A stretch of 48,482 bases of DNA from DATGWF01 sp035299585 (lineage in GTDB: Bacteria; Actinomycetota; Actinomycetes; Actinomycetales; Microbacteriaceae), in contig DATGWF010000070.1 of NCBI GenBank assembly GCA_035299585.1, positions 1 to 48,482 on the forward strand. The letters are read 5' to 3'. A model generated the notes under the pieces. The model did no database searches. It was not told where the DNA came from and saw only the letters and a program-made list of their open reading frames with translations. This document shows positions 8,761 to 18,877 of the stretch, one piece after another (positions within the stretch are counted from its first letter, which is position 1; every line of letters starts with the position of its first letter). The position numbers and the translations under genes were made by a program.

Positions 8761-11700
8761 GTGCTCGACGCAACTCCATTTGACGCCCTTCGGATCGGCC
8801 TGGCCACCGCGGATGACATCCGCAAGTGGTCGTACGGCGAGGTCAAGAAGCCCGAAACCATCAACTACCGCACCCTCAAGCCCGAGAAGGACGGTCTGTT
8901 CGGTGAGCAGATCTTCGGTCCGAGCCGTGACTGGGAATGCTCCTGTGGCAAGTACAAGCGTGTCCGCTTCAAGGGCATCGTGTGTGAGCGCTGTGGCGTT
9001 GAGGTCACCAAGTCCTCGGTGCGCCGCGAGCGCATGGGCCACATCGAGCTCGCCGCTCCGGTCACGCACATTTGGTACTTCAAGGGTGTGCCGAGTCGAC
9101 TCGGTTACCTCCTCGACATGGCGCCGAAGGACCTCGAGAAGGTCATCTACTTCGCCGCCTACATGGTCATCGACGTTGACGAAGACGGCCGCCACGAGGA
9201 CATGCCGGGTCTCGAGAACGAGCTTCGCCTCGAAATCGACACCATCGCGAAGCAGCGCGATGCTCGCATCGCGGACCTCATGAAGCGCAAGGAAGACGAG
9301 CTCGCCAAGCTCGAGGCCGAGGGCGCCAAGAGCGACGCCAAGAAGAAGGCCGAAGCTGCCTCCGACAAGGAGATGGCTGCGACCCGCAAGTCGGCCGACG
9401 ACCAGATTGCTCACCTCGAGCGCGTCTGGGACGAGTTCCGTGGCCTCAAGGTCGGCGAGCTCAAGCCCGAGGACTCGGTCTTCCACGAGCTCCAGGACCG
9501 CTACGGTTCCTACTTCGAAGCGCACATGGGTGCCGAGGCGATCAAGCGTCGTCTGGAAACCTTCGACCTCGCTGCCGCGGCTGAAGAGCTGCACCTGCAG
9601 ATTGCCGAGGGCAAGGGTGCCAAGAAGATCCGCGCCATCAAGCGACTCAAGGTCGTCAACTCGTTCCTGACCACCGGCAACTCGCCGGCGGCAATGGTGC
9701 TCGATGTCGTTCCGGTTATCCCGCCGGAGCTGCGCCCGATGGTGCAGCTCGACGGTGGCCGCTTCGCGACCTCCGATCTCAACGACCTCTACCGTCGTGT
9801 CATCAACCGCAACAACCGTCTGCGTCGTCTGCTCGACCTCGGTGCTCCCGAGATCATCGTGAACAACGAAAAGCGCATGCTGCAGGAAGCGGTTGACGCC
9901 CTGTTCGACAACGGTCGTCGCGGCCGTCCGGTCACCGGCACTGGAAACCGCGCCCTCAAGTCCCTGAGCGACATGCTCAAGGGTAAGCAGGGTCGTTTCC
10001 GTCAGAACCTGCTCGGTAAGCGCGTCGACTACTCGGGCCGTTCGGTCATCGTTGTCGGCCCGCAGCTGAAGCTCCACCAGTGTGGTCTGCCCAAGCAGAT
10101 GGCGCTCGAGCTGTTCAAGCCGTTCGTGATCAAGCGCCTCATCGATCTGGGTCACTCGCAGAACATCAAGGCTGCCAAGCGCAAGGTTGAGCGTTCGTAC
10201 CCGGAGGTGTGGGACGTGCTCGAAGAGATCATTCGCGAGCGTCCGGTTCTGCTGAACCGCGCCCCCACCCTGCACCGTCTGGGTATCCAGGCCTTCGAGC
10301 CGCAGCTCGTTGAGGGTAAGGCGATTCAGCTGCACCCGCTCGTGTGTGCCGCGTTCAACGCCGACTTCGATGGTGACCAGATGGCTGTGCACCTGCCGCT
10401 TTCGGTTGAGGCTCAGGCCGAGGCTCGCGTGCTCATGCTCGCCTCGAACAACATCCTGAAGCCGTCGGACGGTCGCCCGGTCACCCTGCCCTCGCAGGAC
10501 ATGATCATCGGCCTGCACCACCTCACCACCGTCAAGGACGGCGCTGAGGGTGCCGGTCGTGCATTCTCCTCGGTTGCCGAGGCGATTCTCGCCAAGGACC
10601 AGGGCTCGCTCGACCTGAACGCTCCGGTCAAGATCCGCATCAGCGGCTACGTGTCCGAGATCGGCGCCACCCCGGAGACGACGCTCGTCGAGACCACCCT
10701 TGGTCGCGCCCTCTTCAACGAGACGCTTCCGGCGGACTACCCGTTCGTCCACGCGGTGGCCGACAAGGGCCAGATCTCGGCGATCGTCAACGACCTCGCG
10801 GAGCGCTACCCCAAGACCGAGGTCGCAGCAACGCTCGACCGCGTCAAGGATGCTGGCTTCTACTGGGCCACCCGCTCGGGCGTGACCGTCGCTCTCAGCG
10901 ACATCCTCACCCCGGCCGCCAAGAAGGACATCGTCGGTTCCTACGAGAAGCAGGCCGCGAAGGTCGTCGACAACTTTGAGAAGGGTCTTTTGACCGACGC
11001 TGAGCGTCGCCAGGAGCTCATCCAGATTTGGACCAAGGCGACCGACGAGGTTGCTGAGGCGATGCGTTCGGCCTTCCCTGAGGACAACACCATCAACCGC
11101 ATGGTCACCTCGGGTGCTCGTGGTAACTGGCTGCAGGTGCGCAACATCGCCGGTATGCGAGGCCTCGTGAACAACCCGAAGGGTGAGATTATCCCTCGCC
11201 CGATCATCTCGAGCTACCGCGAAGGCCTGTCCGTCGCCGAGTACTTCATCGCGACCCACGGTGCGCGTAAGGGCCTCGCCGACACGGCTCTGCGTACCGC
11301 CGACTCGGGGTACCTCACGCGTCGTCTCGTGGACGTCTCGCAGGATGTCATCATCCGCGAAGACAACTGTGGCACGACCAAGGGTCTCGACCTTCCGATC
11401 GCCACCGTCGAAGCCGATGGCTCGCTGGTTCGCGACCCGAACGTCGAGAACTCGGTGTTCGCGCGTTCGCTTGCGGCCGCAGCCGTCAACGCCAAGGGTG
11501 AGATTGTCGCCGAAGCTGGCGAAGACGTCGGTGACGTGCTCATCGACAAGCTCATCGCTGCCGGCGTCACCGAGATCAAGGTTCGCTCGGTGCTCACGTG
11601 CGAGTCGAGCATCGGTGTCTGCGCGCAGTGCTATGGCCGCTCGCTGGCCACGGGCAAGCTCGTCGACATCGGTGAGGCCGTCGGTATCATCGCCGCACAG

Positions 11701-12624
11701 TCGATTGGTGAGCCCGGTACCCAGCTGACCATGCGTACCTTCCACACGGGTGGTTCGGCATCCGCCGACGACATCACCCAGGGTCTGCCGCGTGTTCAGG
11801 AGCTGTTCGAGGCACGTACCCCGAAGGGTGCGTCCCCGATTGCCGAGGCCGCCGGTCGCATCACGATCGACGAGACCGACAAGCAGCGCAAGGTCATTCT
11901 GACCCCGGACAACGGCGACGAGCCCATCGTCTACAACGTGCTCAAGCGTTCCAAGCTGCACGTGACCGACGGCGAGCACGTCGAGCCGGGCACCCAGCTC
12001 ATCGAAGGCACCGTGGACCCGAAGGAAGTCCTGCGCGTGCAGGGTGTCCGCGCGGTCCAGAAGTACCTCGTCGATGGCGTGCAGGGCGTCTACCGTTCGC
12101 AGGGTGTTCCGATTCACGACAAGCACATTGAGGTCATCGTCCGTCAGATGCTCCGCAAGGTCACCGTGGTCGACCACGCCGAAACCGAGCTGCTTCCGGG
12201 CGAGCTCGTCGACCGCCAGCGGTACCAGGAAATCAACCGTTCCGCGGTTGCCTCGGGCAAGACGCCGGCCTCGGGTCGTCAGGAAGTCATGGGTATCACC
12301 AAGGCCTCGCTGGCAACCGAGTCGTGGCTGTCCGCTGCGTCGTTCCAGGAGACCACCCGGGTACTCACCCAGGCGGCCATGGAGGGCAAGAGCGACCCGC
12401 TCGTCGGCCTCAAGGAGAACGTCATCATCGGTAAGCTCATCCCGGCTGGTACCGGTCTGTCCAAGTACCGTCACGCGACGGTCGAGGCAACCGACGAGGC
12501 CAAGGCCGAGCGCTACCCGAACCGCATCTTCGGTGACGACTCGCTCTACAGCGAAGCCGACCTCAGCTTTGTCGACTTCGACACCTTCACGAGCGATGAG
12601 TTCGGTGGTTCGAACTACAGCTAA
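8761..12624 (+). CDS. rpoC: DNA-directed RNA polymerase beta prime subunit
   Basis: The 1287-residue beta prime subunit carries the catalytic magnesium motif NADFDGDQM at residues 533-541, where three aspartates bind the metal. The N-terminal zinc site has Cys60, Cys62, Cys75 and Cys78. A charged coiled-coil segment around residues 160-215 (rich in Lys/Glu/Ala) is the insert normal for actinobacteria. The C-terminal second zinc site is visible as CESSIGVCAQCYG. The start is GTG behind GTAGGAG. It lies 42 bases downstream of rpoB and the two are certainly co-transcribed; a strong hairpin follows the stop codon. No truncation or unusual insertion was seen. Confidence 0.98.
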   Translation: MLDATPFDALRIGLATADDIRKWSYGEVKKPETINYRTLKPEKDGLFGEQIFGPSRDWECSCGKYKRVRFKGIVCERCGVEVTKSSVRRERMGHIELAAPVTHIWYFKGVPSRLGYLLDMAPKDLEKVIYFAAYMVIDVDEDGRHEDMPGLENELRLEIDTIAKQRDARIADLMKRKEDELAKLEAEGAKSDAKKKAEAASDKEMAATRKSADDQIAHLERVWDEFRGLKVGELKPEDSVFHELQDRYGSYFEAHMGAEAIKRRLETFDLAAAAEELHLQIAEGKGAKKIRAIKRLKVVNSFLTTGNSPAAMVLDVVPVIPPELRPMVQLDGGRFATSDLNDLYRRVINRNNRLRRLLDLGAPEIIVNNEKRMLQEAVDALFDNGRRGRPVTGTGNRALKSLSDMLKGKQGRFRQNLLGKRVDYSGRSVIVVGPQLKLHQCGLPKQMALELFKPFVIKRLIDLGHSQNIKAAKRKVERSYPEVWDVLEEIIRERPVLLNRAPTLHRLGIQAFEPQLVEGKAIQLHPLVCAAFNADFDGDQMAVHLPLSVEAQAEARVLMLASNNILKPSDGRPVTLPSQDMIIGLHHLTTVKDGAEGAGRAFSSVAEAILAKDQGSLDLNAPVKIRISGYVSEIGATPETTLVETTLGRALFNETLPADYPFVHAVADKGQISAIVNDLAERYPKTEVAATLDRVKDAGFYWATRSGVTVALSDILTPAAKKDIVGSYEKQAAKVVDNFEKGLLTDAERRQELIQIWTKATDEVAEAMRSAFPEDNTINRMVTSGARGNWLQVRNIAGMRGLVNNPKGEIIPRPIISSYREGLSVAEYFIATHGARKGLADTALRTADSGYLTRRLVDVSQDVIIREDNCGTTKGLDLPIATVEADGSLVRDPNVENSVFARSLAAAAVNAKGEIVAEAGEDVGDVLIDKLIAAGVTEIKVRSVLTCESSIGVCAQCYGRSLATGKLVDIGEAVGIIAAQSIGEPGTQLTMRTFHTGGSASADDITQGLPRVQELFEARTPKGASPIAEAAGRITIDETDKQRKVILTPDNGDEPIVYNVLKRSKLHVTDGEHVEPGTQLIEGTVDPKEVLRVQGVRAVQKYLVDGVQGVYRSQGVPIHDKHIEVIVRQMLRKVTVVDHAETELLPGELVDRQRYQEINRSAVASGKTPASGRQEVMGITKASLATESWLSAASFQETTRVLTQAAMEGKSDPLVGLKENVIIGKLIPAGTGLSKYRHATVEATDEAKAERYPNRIFGDDSLYSEADLSFVDFDTFTSDEFGGSNYS

Positions 12625-12634
12625 GTAGGTGCAT

Positions 12635-12675
12635 GCAAAAGCCCCGACTCGCCTTCGGCGGGTCGGGGCTTTTGC
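12635..12675 (+). terminator. rho-independent-type terminator after rpoC
   Basis: A perfect 14-base inverted repeat (arms 12635-12648 and 12662-12675, each GCAAAAGCCCCGAC or its complement) with a small inner CGCC/GGCG stem. The A run in the left arm pairs with TTTT in the right arm, giving a bidirectional-looking terminator ten bases after the rpoC stop. Confidence 0.9.
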
Positions 12676-12686
12676 GTCTGCAGAGG

Positions 12687-12692
12687 CACACT
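12687..12692 (+). promoter_or_regulatory. possible degenerate -10 box of the secreted protein gene
   Basis: CACACT with six bases to the ATG at 12699, in nearly the same context as the site before the DUF427 gene. Weak first position; the box starts only 12 bases after the rpoC terminator. Confidence 0.35.
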
Positions 12693-12698
12693 TGAGCC

Positions 12699-13322
12699 AT
12701 GACCGGTTCGCGCGCATCTGCTCGAGTTCTCACCCTCGTCTCAATCGCGGCCGCCGTCGCGGTCGTTGCCATTACGGCGGTCGGTGTGGCGCTCACGGAA
12801 CGGCCGGCGCCGATCGCAGCTCGGCCGCAACCGAGCGCCACCGAGACAGCGACGCCGGTTCCGACCCCCGAACCGAGCATCATTCCAGCGTCGTGTGACG
12901 GCATATACACCCGGGACTGGGCGAAGGAGCTGGCGCCGTTCGTGCTGAATCCGGACTGGACCAAGACGGACGGCGGAATCGGCACCAATGCCCGGACCCT
13001 CGAAGTCCTCCTCGCGCCGAACGTGCGCCTGACCTGCCACTGGGGCAAGGAGACCGGCGGCGGAGACAGCGGCATCATCACGTCGGTCGCTCAGCTCGAC
13101 GACGCCGGTGTCGCCGAGGTCAAGGCGCGAATCAACGAGCTCAACTGGACCTGCTTCGACGTCTCGGGCGGGGTGCGCTGCATCACCGAGGAATCAGACC
13201 CGAACGGCACCTGGGGAGAGTCGCACTTCTTACGCGATGGCGTGTGGGTCGCTACTCGATGGGTCAACCTCGCACCGGATGGGTACACCGCGGACATTAT
13301 TTCCAGCATCTGGAAGGGGTAA
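12699..13322 (+). CDS. secreted or membrane-anchored protein of unknown function
   Basis: A 207-residue exported protein. Residues 9-32 form a hydrophobic signal or anchor helix (VLTLVSIAAAVAVVAITAVG), followed by a Pro/Thr-rich linker to about residue 63 typical of actinobacterial surface proteins. The outer domain has four cysteines (66, 113, 152, 161), enough for two disulfides, and many tryptophans. There is no lipobox cysteine directly after the helix, so it is probably not a lipoprotein. No catalytic motif is recognised. It stands alone between the rpoC terminator and the next operon; nothing in its position hints at a role. Confidence 0.75.
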   Translation: MTGSRASARVLTLVSIAAAVAVVAITAVGVALTERPAPIAARPQPSATETATPVPTPEPSIIPASCDGIYTRDWAKELAPFVLNPDWTKTDGGIGTNARTLEVLLAPNVRLTCHWGKETGGGDSGIITSVAQLDDAGVAEVKARINELNWTCFDVSGGVRCITEESDPNGTWGESHFLRDGVWVATRWVNLAPDGYTADIISSIWKG

Positions 13323-13371
13323 GTTTCCGCAACCCCGGGAATCTAACTCGGGGGGAGCGGCACCAGCTTGC

Positions 13372-13377
13372 TACCGT
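13372..13377 (+). promoter_or_regulatory. candidate -10 box of the 13406-15449 operon
   Basis: TACCGT fits TANNNT and would start transcription near 13384. The resulting short leader contains GGAGGAG at 13393-13399, well placed for the GTG start. No convincing -35 was found. Confidence 0.4.
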
Positions 13378-13405
13378 GGGCCCAACACCCCGGGAGGAGC
13401 CCATC

Positions 13406-14266
13406 GTGTCGAACACCCCGAACGATTCTGAGTTTGTGCCGGCCGAGGATTCCCTCCCCTTGCCGGTCGAAGAACCACAGCCGCAGACATCGGCAATTGA
13501 CGAAGCGATCGCCCGGGCGGCGGAGGTTGTCGTCTTGCCCGAACCTGGCGCTCACGCCGATACCGAGGGAGCGTCTGTGGCGAATGTCGCCGAGCCGCCC
13601 CAGGACGTCGAAGCCACTGTTCCGCACGACGAACCCGCGATTGCGGTTCAGGACGGACAGGTGTTTCCCGCCGGTTGGGGTGCCGCTCCGGCACAGCCGG
13701 CCGCAGTCGAGGACTCCGAGGATTCCGCCGCGGAGCTCGAGTTGCCACCGCCACCAAAGCTGCACGGAAACCGTCTGTTTGCGACCGCGGTCGCAGCGGT
13801 CGGCGCCGCCATCTTCGCGGCACTGTACGCCGGGATCACCTACGTCATCATGAGCGTGACCGACTCGGCTCGATTCTTCACCCGCTTCGTTGAATCCCCG
13901 CTGTTTTGGGGCACGACGGTCGTGTTCACCGTTGCCTACTTGGCGTTTGTGTTGCTCATCAATCGCGGGCCGGCCTGGGTACACGCGGTGTTCAGCTGGC
14001 TGATCGGGGCATTCACGTACGCGTCCGTCATCGGCTTCACCCTCATTGTTGTTGAGGCGTGGACGATGAGCTCGGCCGAGGTGTCCGAATTGCTTCGTCA
14101 GAGCTGGTTGTCTCCGTACGCCATTGTCGCCGGCCTCATTGCTCGAGAAATTCCGGTCTGGCTCGGCACGTGGATTGCGCGTCGTGGACGTCTCGTTCTT
14201 GCTCGCAACGAGCAGGCGCTTGACGACTACGAGGCGCTCATTCTTGCCGGTTCGCCTGTCCACTAG
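13406..14266 (+). CDS. four-helix membrane protein with acidic N-terminal region
   Basis: A 286-residue protein with a disordered, Pro/Glu/Ala-rich cytoplasmic N-terminal region (about residues 1-118) and four predicted membrane helices near 124-150, 168-187, 195-219 and 236-256. A charged C-terminal tail (RRGRLVLARNEQALDDYEAL) follows. I do not recognise a family. The GTG is preferred because GGAGGAG lies six bases upstream; the frame is open to 13244, but that would overlap the preceding gene. It is the first gene of a three-gene run, spaced by three bases from the second. Its role is unknown, although the acidic tail could interact with a cytoplasmic partner. Confidence 0.75.
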   Translation: MSNTPNDSEFVPAEDSLPLPVEEPQPQTSAIDEAIARAAEVVVLPEPGAHADTEGASVANVAEPPQDVEATVPHDEPAIAVQDGQVFPAGWGAAPAQPAAVEDSEDSAAELELPPPPKLHGNRLFATAVAAVGAAIFAALYAGITYVIMSVTDSARFFTRFVESPLFWGTTVVFTVAYLAFVLLINRGPAWVHAVFSWLIGAFTYASVIGFTLIVVEAWTMSSAEVSELLRQSWLSPYAIVAGLIAREIPVWLGTWIARRGRLVLARNEQALDDYEALILAGSPVH

Positions 14267-14269
14267 GTC

Positions 14270-14770
14270 ATGGCGCCAGACAATTTCGACCGGCGGGTTC
14301 GTCGGCACGCAGCGCTGGTCGCGCTCGCGTGCGGCGTGCTCTACTTCGCGTTGATTGTGGCGGTGTTTGGCGTTGTCTCACTCCTGACCAACACCGAGGT
14401 CGTGGCCAATACCGGCATCAGCCCGTTCGTTGGGCCCGGGATGGCCGCGGTCGCCGTGGCGCTCGTTACCGGAATGCTGGTGCTTCGGTCGCCGCGTGCC
14501 GCCGACGATGGACTGGACTGGGGATACAGTTTGCTCACCGGCGTTGTCGCTGTTGTGGGTTATGTCATTGCCGCGTTCGCCTTGGTCAGTGTTGACCGCG
14601 GAGCCGCTGACGGCGCTCATTTCGCCTGGGTGACCTTGCTCGGCGGGTACGACCTCGTCATCGGTGGTCTTGCGGTAGCGGTGGCCTTCCTGTATTCCTT
14701 TATCATCGCTCGTCGCTATGACGAGCGGGGTCGCCCGCGCTGGACCTGGGAGGACGACTTCGATGCCTAA
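14270..14770 (+). CDS. four-helix membrane protein of unknown function
   Basis: A 166-residue integral membrane protein with four hydrophobic helices near residues 14-40, 50-72, 84-106 and 122-146. It ends in a charged cytosolic tail (ARRYDERGRPRWTWEDDFDA). It may belong to a small actinobacterial membrane family of unknown function, but I cannot name it with confidence. The ATG follows the upstream stop by three bases and the end overlaps the next gene by eight bases, so translation of all three is probably coupled. No ligand-binding or redox residues stand out in the helices. Confidence 0.75.
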   Translation: MAPDNFDRRVRRHAALVALACGVLYFALIVAVFGVVSLLTNTEVVANTGISPFVGPGMAAVAVALVTGMLVLRSPRAADDGLDWGYSLLTGVVAVVGYVIAAFALVSVDRGAADGAHFAWVTLLGGYDLVIGGLAVAVAFLYSFIIARRYDERGRPRWTWEDDFDA

Positions 14771-15449
14771 TCGAGGAAACGTCGACGACCTCGTCGCGCA
14801 CGAGGTCGCCCTGTGGCTGCGCTGGGTTCCGCGATGGACGCCGCCGGCGCACCGTTCACGCTCGCGACTCTGCAAGCGCTGTTTCGGCTCTCCTGTGCTG
14901 GTCGCGGCCGGACTCGATCAGGACGTTCCGCACGGCGTCCAGCATGCCTTGAGTATGCGGATGAAGCGCATCATTGACGACGCGGTTGACGACTACACCG
15001 AGCGAAATCTGCCCAATTTGCATCGCGAGATTCAGGCCGCGGAGCGGGCGAATGCCCGGCGGCGGTACCGCGCGGGGGAGGGCCTCGATCCGGAGCATCT
15101 GGGACTCGACCTCGACCCCGAACCCGAGCCGGGGCAGCCGTTTCTCTTCACGCTTGAAGAACTGGACCTCCAGGATGCGGCAGAACACCGTGAACCTGCG
15201 GCTCCGTTCAGCGAGGAGCAAAAGCAAGCCCTGCGTGCCGAGATCGCGATGGCCGATGACTACGCCAAATCGGTCGGGCAAGCGGTCTGCGCCGCGGTGC
15301 GTCAACACCGCTTGCACATTGAGCGTGCCGTGCTCGAGGTCGTTGAGCCGCAGATTGCGGAACTCATGGCCGACCTTGAACGCGAGCTCAACGCACCGAA
15401 CTGGATCGATGCCTCGCTCTTTGGAGACGGTTCGGAATCCGACAGATGA
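14763..15449 (+). CDS. hypothetical soluble protein, helical and acidic
   Basis: A 228-residue soluble protein without membrane segments. The first 60 residues are basic and contain a lone CKRC pair; residues 60-105 form a charged helix; the rest is strongly acidic with an Asp/Glu/Pro linker (LGLDLDPEPEPGQPFLF) and a long C-terminal helix. No family was recognised. The ATG lies inside the last codons of the upstream gene (eight-base overlap), which implies translational coupling and supports a joint role with the two membrane proteins. A cytosolic partner bound to the membrane pair is a reasonable guess, but it is only inference. Confidence 0.7.
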   Translation: MPNRGNVDDLVAHEVALWLRWVPRWTPPAHRSRSRLCKRCFGSPVLVAAGLDQDVPHGVQHALSMRMKRIIDDAVDDYTERNLPNLHREIQAAERANARRRYRAGEGLDPEHLGLDLDPEPEPGQPFLFTLEELDLQDAAEHREPAAPFSEEQKQALRAEIAMADDYAKSVGQAVCAAVRQHRLHIERAVLEVVEPQIAELMADLERELNAPNWIDASLFGDGSESDR

Positions 15450-15489
15450 GTCCGGTAGCCACGCCGGCAGCTGCGCCAACTCACCGCAT

Positions 15490-15518
15490 TTGACGCGTGA
15501 GTGCCCCTCGCGTAAAGT
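15490..15518 (+). promoter_or_regulatory. str operon promoter
   Basis: TTGACG (15490-15495) and TAAAGT (15513-15518) are separated by exactly 17 bases. This is close to the sigma-70 consensus and fits a strong housekeeping promoter. Transcription would begin near 15525, giving a leader of about 185 nt before rpsL. Confidence 0.8.
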
Positions 15519-15619
15519 TGGCCGGGTGTGCGCTCGAGGGCGCCGCCTTGTCGTGTTCGCGCGGCATGGCGATTCCTTCTGCGCATTCGGGAACTCTGAC
15601 TGAGTTTCCCCCACGGCAT

Positions 15620-15657
15620 ATCCACCGTGACGGTCGCACGTCGTGCGACTGGTGGAT
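15620..15657 (+). promoter_or_regulatory. structured leader hairpin upstream of rpsL
   Basis: A two-part hairpin in the str leader. The outer arms ATCCACC (15620-15626) and GGTGGAT (15651-15657) pair perfectly, and the inner arms GTCGCAC and GTGCGAC (15633-15639 with 15643-15649) close over a three-base loop, with a 6/1 internal bulge. There is no U tract, so it is not a simple terminator. It may be an autoregulatory or stability element. Confidence 0.55.
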
Positions 15658-15708
15658 CTGATGTGAGTCATCACCGCTGTCACCGTGCAGCACAATCAAG
15701 GAGAAGAA

Positions 15709-16083
15709 GTGCCAACTATTCAGCAGTTGGTCCGTAAGGGTCGCAGCCCCAAGGTCTCAAAGACCAAGGCTCCGGCGCTGAAGGCCAATCCGCAGCAGCG
15801 TGGCGTATGCACCCGTGTGTACACCACCACCCCGAAGAAGCCGAACTCGGCGCTCCGCAAGGTCGCCCGTGTCAAGCTCTCGAACGGTACCGAGGTCACC
15901 GCCTACATCCCCGGTGAGGGTCACAACCTCCAGGAGCACTCGATGGTGCTCGTTCGTGGTGGTCGTGTGAAGGACCTCCCCGGTGTCCGCTACAAGATCA
16001 TTCGTGGCGCCCTGGACACCCAGGCCGTCAAGAACCGCAAGCAGGCACGTAGCCGCTACGGCGCGAAGATGGAGAAGAAGTAA
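15709..16083 (+). CDS. rpsL: 30S ribosomal protein S12
   Basis: The 124-residue S12 sits at the decoding centre of the 30S subunit and contributes to translational accuracy. The PKKPNSALRKVARVKL loop carries Lys43, and GGRVKDLPGVRY carries Lys88. Both are wild type, so the usual high-level streptomycin-resistance changes are absent. The GTG start is fixed by AAGGAG five bases upstream and by the normal S12 N-terminus PTIQQLVRKGR; an in-frame ATG at 15685 would add eight odd residues. It is the first gene of the str operon and its stop overlaps the rpsG ATG by one base. Confidence 0.98.
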   Translation: MPTIQQLVRKGRSPKVSKTKAPALKANPQQRGVCTRVYTTTPKKPNSALRKVARVKLSNGTEVTAYIPGEGHNLQEHSMVLVRGGRVKDLPGVRYKIIRGALDTQAVKNRKQARSRYGAKMEKK

Positions 16084-16553
16084 TGCCTCGTAAAGGTCCC
16101 GCTCCGAAGCGCCCCGTCGTTCTCGACCCGGTATACGGCTCGCCGGTTGTGAGCCAGCTCGTCAACAAAATCCTGCTCGATGGCAAGAAGGACCTGGCCC
16201 AGCGCATCGTTTACGGCGCCCTGGCCAACGTCGCCACCAAGAGCGGTCAGGATGCCGTCGTCGTGCTCAAGAAGGCACTCGACAACATCCGTCCGTCGAT
16301 CGAGGTCAAGAGCCGCCGCGTTGGTGGTTCGACATACCAGGTTCCGGTTGAGGTTAAGCCGCACCGTGCCAACACCCTGGCACTGCGCTGGCTCGTGAGC
16401 TACTCGAAGGCTCGTCGCGAAAAGACGATGACCGAGCGCCTCACGAACGAGATCCTCGACGCATCGAACGGCCTGGGTGCCGCGGTCAAGCGCCGCGAAG
16501 ACACCCACAAGATGGCCGAGTCGAACCGCGCCTTCGCGCACTACCGCTGGTAG
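16083..16553 (+). CDS. rpsG: 30S ribosomal protein S7
   Basis: The 156-residue S7 nucleates assembly of the 3-prime major domain of 16S rRNA and lies near the E site. The N-terminal MPRKGPAPKRPV and the central helix-rich part (AQRIVYGALANVATKSGQ, VGGSTYQVPVEV) match the family at the usual length. In many bacteria S7 is the autogenous repressor of the str operon. Here the start is translationally coupled to rpsL through a TAATG overlap, so S12 and S7 synthesis should be tied. A GC hairpin with a UUCG loop follows seven bases after the stop. Confidence 0.98.
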   Translation: MPRKGPAPKRPVVLDPVYGSPVVSQLVNKILLDGKKDLAQRIVYGALANVATKSGQDAVVVLKKALDNIRPSIEVKSRRVGGSTYQVPVEVKPHRANTLALRWLVSYSKARREKTMTERLTNEILDASNGLGAAVKRREDTHKMAESNRAFAHYRW

Positions 16554-16559
16554 TCGGTT

Positions 16560-16579
16560 GCGGGGGCTTCGGCCCCCGC
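16560..16579 (+). terminator. GC hairpin with UUCG loop between rpsG and fusA
   Basis: The arms GCGGGGGC and GCCCCCGC enclose TTCG. There is no U tract, so in this operon it is more likely an attenuating or stabilising structure than a full terminator. Confidence 0.5.
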
Positions 16580-16643
16580 ACCACCCAGCCAGCTGGGCTC
16601 GGCCCGGCACCTACTCTTTCTCTCAAACTCTCGGAGGCATCCC

Positions 16644-18758
<2,115 letters not shown>

Positions 18759-18772
18759 CCCTTCAGGGGCCA

Positions 18773-18794
18773 GCCCGGTTCGCATGAACCGGGC
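18773..18794 (+). terminator. hairpin between fusA and tuf
   Basis: Perfect nine-base arms GCCCGGTTC and GAACCGGGC close over GCAT. No U tract follows. It could cause partial termination or mark an RNA processing site that separates the abundant tuf message from the rest of the str transcript. Confidence 0.5.
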
Positions 18795-18877
18795 AAACCC
18801 CGTAACATAACAACGCAAACCCCTGGGCCGCGGCACCACCGTGCCAACAGCCCGTTAACCGTCCTGAGGAGGACCAA

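Noticed and set aside
8731..12717. Long open reading frame on the minus strand opposite rpoC (about 1328 codons)
   Set aside because: It is the third-position shadow of a high-GC gene: the composition is dominated by Arg/Val/Leu/Asp without any recognisable domain, while rpoC on the other strand has complete motifs.
15709..16083. Possible streptomycin-resistance alleles in rpsL
   Set aside because: Lys43 and Lys88 are wild type.
18773..18877. Independent tuf promoter around TAACAT
   Set aside because: A TAACAT hexamer is present but no -35 at a fitting distance, so I did not list it.
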